A stretch of DNA of 6,921 nucleotides, taken from positions 1-6,921 of the forward strand of contig JAICHN010000281.1 of assembly GCA_025924845.1 (NCBI GenBank), written 5' to 3'. Numbering within the stretch: the stretch's first letter is position 1; the number at the start of each line of letters is the position of its first letter. Position numbers and translations under genes: made by a program. Below, one piece after another: positions 5,751 through 6,921 of this stretch. The stretch comes from Chloroflexota bacterium (GTDB lineage Bacteria > Chloroflexota > UBA5177 > JANWHV01). The notes below the pieces were generated by a model. The model saw only the letters and a list, made by a program, of their open reading frames with translations, was not told the DNA's origin and made no database searches.

Positions 5751-6815
5751 ATGAACGATCGTGGGTTCGGCGGCTGGTTGGGGTTGCACGGCAGCACGGC
5801 CCGTCGTTTGGGGCGCGGGCGGCGGTCACAACGGGCATTCGCCTTTGGCGTGCTCTGCTGCGTGCTGGTGTACTCCTCCATGCAGGCCGCCGGCACGAAC
5901 AGCCCTCCATCGGCGCGCGCCGCGGTCGCGGGCGACAGTGTGGCGGCGCCACGCACGAACGTGCCGCCGCGCTCATTCATCCCGGCGCCGCTGCGGCGGG
6001 CGCAACGCTCAGCCGGCGCCGTACCGGTCCTTCACGCCACGGCGCCCGTCCCGGTGGTCCCGTTGCGGGCCCCTGAAGTACTGCCGACTCCCCCGGCCTG
6101 CACCCTGGTGCATGGCGTCATGCAGTACGATGTGCCGACCGTCCCCGGCTCAAAAGCGGTTCGTCCCCCGTGCAGTTATGCCGGAGTGCATTTCGCCGGT
6201 GAGCCGGCCGCCGGCGGCGATACCTCCGCCGGCACCGCCCCCAAGGTGCAGCGTTCTCCGCTGATGCCGGACGGCACGGGGAGTGGGACCAGCATCGGCG
6301 GCATTCAGATCGTCACCACCGGCAGCACCGGCCAGGGCTCGATGACGGTGAAAGTCTTCGGCTCCGGGTTCGGCGTCAATCCGCCTATCGTGGGCGGCGG
6401 CTGCGGGGCAGGCGGCCAAACGAGTCCGGATCTTCATATTCAGGACACCGAGACCAACGGTTTCGTTTGGAACGTAGCCGCCGGCAGTTGTGTGACGATG
6501 CTGATCAGCACCTGGAGCGACAGCTACCTGGTGATTGAGCAGGGCGCCAATTACGGCGGGATAGACGGCGCCGGCCAGCAATACTGGTTTCATCCGGGCG
6601 ATAGCGTGAGTGTCACGGTGGTCAACCCCCAGACCGGGAACCAATCCACGGCTACGGTGACGGTGGGCAGTCCGGACGCCACCGGCATCCCCTCCGTGCA
6701 GATGGGCGACGCTAACCGCACCTGCAACTGCGGGGGCACCAATGCCGCGCATACCGACCCCTTCAACACGCGCACCGGCAACTATAGTCGTGCAGATAAA
6801 GAAATCGAGAGGTGA
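5751..6815 (+). CDS. Secreted protein with IPT/TIG-like domain; N-terminal part of an Rhs/YD-repeat protein, apparently truncated
   Basis: The protein has 354 residues. A long basic N-region (R18-R28) precedes a hydrophobic stretch AFAFGVLCCVLVYSSMQAAG (29-48), a signal peptide or signal anchor with a possible cleavage after A46. Then come a Pro/Ala-rich linker (about 51-115), a Gly-rich zone, and a beta-rich region (about 183-306) with VKVFGSGFG and GDSVSVTVVNP, typical of IPT/TIG or similar immunoglobulin-like folds. The end, DPFNTRTGNYSRADKEIER (336-354), resembles the entry to Rhs/YD-repeat cores (DPVNTxTGNYxxxxTDL...), but TGA follows at once and no YD repeats are encoded here in any frame. 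It may be a decayed or deliberately short Rhs-type surface protein. Start ATG has GGAGGAG (5736-5742). Five cysteines (C219, C247, C325, C327 among them) lie in or after the beta-rich region or nearby. Confidence 0.75.
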   Translation: MNDRGFGGWLGLHGSTARRLGRGRRSQRAFAFGVLCCVLVYSSMQAAGTNSPPSARAAVAGDSVAAPRTNVPPRSFIPAPLRRAQRSAGAVPVLHATAPVPVVPLRAPEVLPTPPACTLVHGVMQYDVPTVPGSKAVRPPCSYAGVHFAGEPAAGGDTSAGTAPKVQRSPLMPDGTGSGTSIGGIQIVTTGSTGQGSMTVKVFGSGFGVNPPIVGGGCGAGGQTSPDLHIQDTETNGFVWNVAAGSCVTMLISTWSDSYLVIEQGANYGGIDGAGQQYWFHPGDSVSVTVVNPQTGNQSTATVTVGSPDATGIPSVQMGDANRTCNCGGTNAAHTDPFNTRTGNYSRADKEIER

Positions 6816-6823
6816 CCGTTAAG

Positions 6824-6883
6824 ACGGGACACTCTACGCTGAAGCACATCGTTTGATTCTGCACGCTTCAGGAGGCGTCCCGT
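6824..6883 (+). promoter_or_regulatory. Stem-loop covering the start site of the last gene
   Basis: ACGGGAC (6824-6830) pairs with GTCCCGT (6877-6883), CTC (6832-6834) with GAG (6872-6874), and CTGAAGC (6839-6845) with GCTTCAG (6865-6871), giving 17 bp with a 19-nt loop. The right arm contains the Shine-Dalgarno AGGAGG (6870-6875) and the first two bases of the GTG start. The helix would block translation of the downstream gene. It begins 9 nt after the TGA of the preceding gene. Confidence 0.5.
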
Positions 6884-6921
6884 GGAGTTCAAGGTACGGT
6901 TTAGCGGTGTGACCATCAAGG
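6882..6921 (+). CDS. Start of an unidentified gene (runs off the right edge)
   Basis: Thirteen codons are visible: a GTG start followed by EFKVRFSGVTIK. AGGAGG (6870-6875) lies 6 nt upstream, a near-ideal Shine-Dalgarno. The gene follows the truncated Rhs-like gene by 66 nt on the same strand. Its start site lies within a stem-loop. Too little is present to identify it; the alternating hydrophobic pattern suggests a beta strand. Confidence 0.6.
   Translation, partial: MEFKVRFSGVTIK

Noticed and set aside
5498..5980. 160- and 185-residue open frames on the minus strand over the regulator/secreted-protein gap
   Set aside because: Arg/Pro-rich composition and antisense overlap with two better-supported genes.
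6816..6884. Integron attC-like site after the Rhs-like gene
   Set aside because: A GTTAAGA string is present but on the wrong side and with the wrong last base; the paired core sites of attC are missing.

Overview
The window comes from a GC-rich bacterial chromosome. It mixes core genes (a tRNA-tuf cluster and purH) with signalling and surface genes. The eukaryotic-type Ser/Thr kinase with an F-R-D catalytic loop, the Rhs-type secreted protein start and the EF-Tu N-terminus together suggest Chloroflexota or a relative. That assignment is inference from gene style, not from a marker comparison.

Left part (1-770). On the minus strand, a strong sigma70-type promoter (625-654) drives tRNA-Thr(TGT), tRNA-Tyr(GTA), tRNA-Thr(GGT) and then tuf (EF-Tu), which runs off the left edge. 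The order matches the E. coli thrU-tyrU-(glyT)-thrT-tufB operon without the glycine tRNA. A long hairpin (196-247) lies between the last tRNA and tuf. Divergent from this cluster, on the plus strand, is a 428-residue membrane Ser/Thr kinase (770-2056) with an N-terminal Cys/His knuckle, one membrane segment and a Gly/Tyr-rich outer tail.

Middle (2057-4565). A 9-bp GC-rich hairpin separates the kinase from convergent minus-strand genes. Read in transcription order these are a 55-residue Lmo0937-like membrane peptide (4398-4565), an intergenic stretch of about 300 nt rich in inverted repeats including a pseudoknot-compatible set, purH (bifunctional IMP synthesis enzyme, 2501-4090), and a six-cysteine protein of unknown function (2100-2465). 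The last is probably co-transcribed with purH.

Right part (4566-6921). After a 357-nt non-coding stretch come a LuxR-type regulator with a degenerate receiver domain (4923-5546) and a structured leader. Next is a secreted protein with an IPT/TIG-like domain that stops just where an Rhs/YD-repeat core would start (5751-6815). The last item is the first 13 codons of another gene (from 6882), whose Shine-Dalgarno sequence and start codon are buried in a two-part stem-loop.

No mobile element, CRISPR array or recognisable defence system was seen. The most interesting unexplained signals are RNA-level: the 4126-4374 structured region, the tuf leader hairpin, and the occluded start site at 6824-6884.
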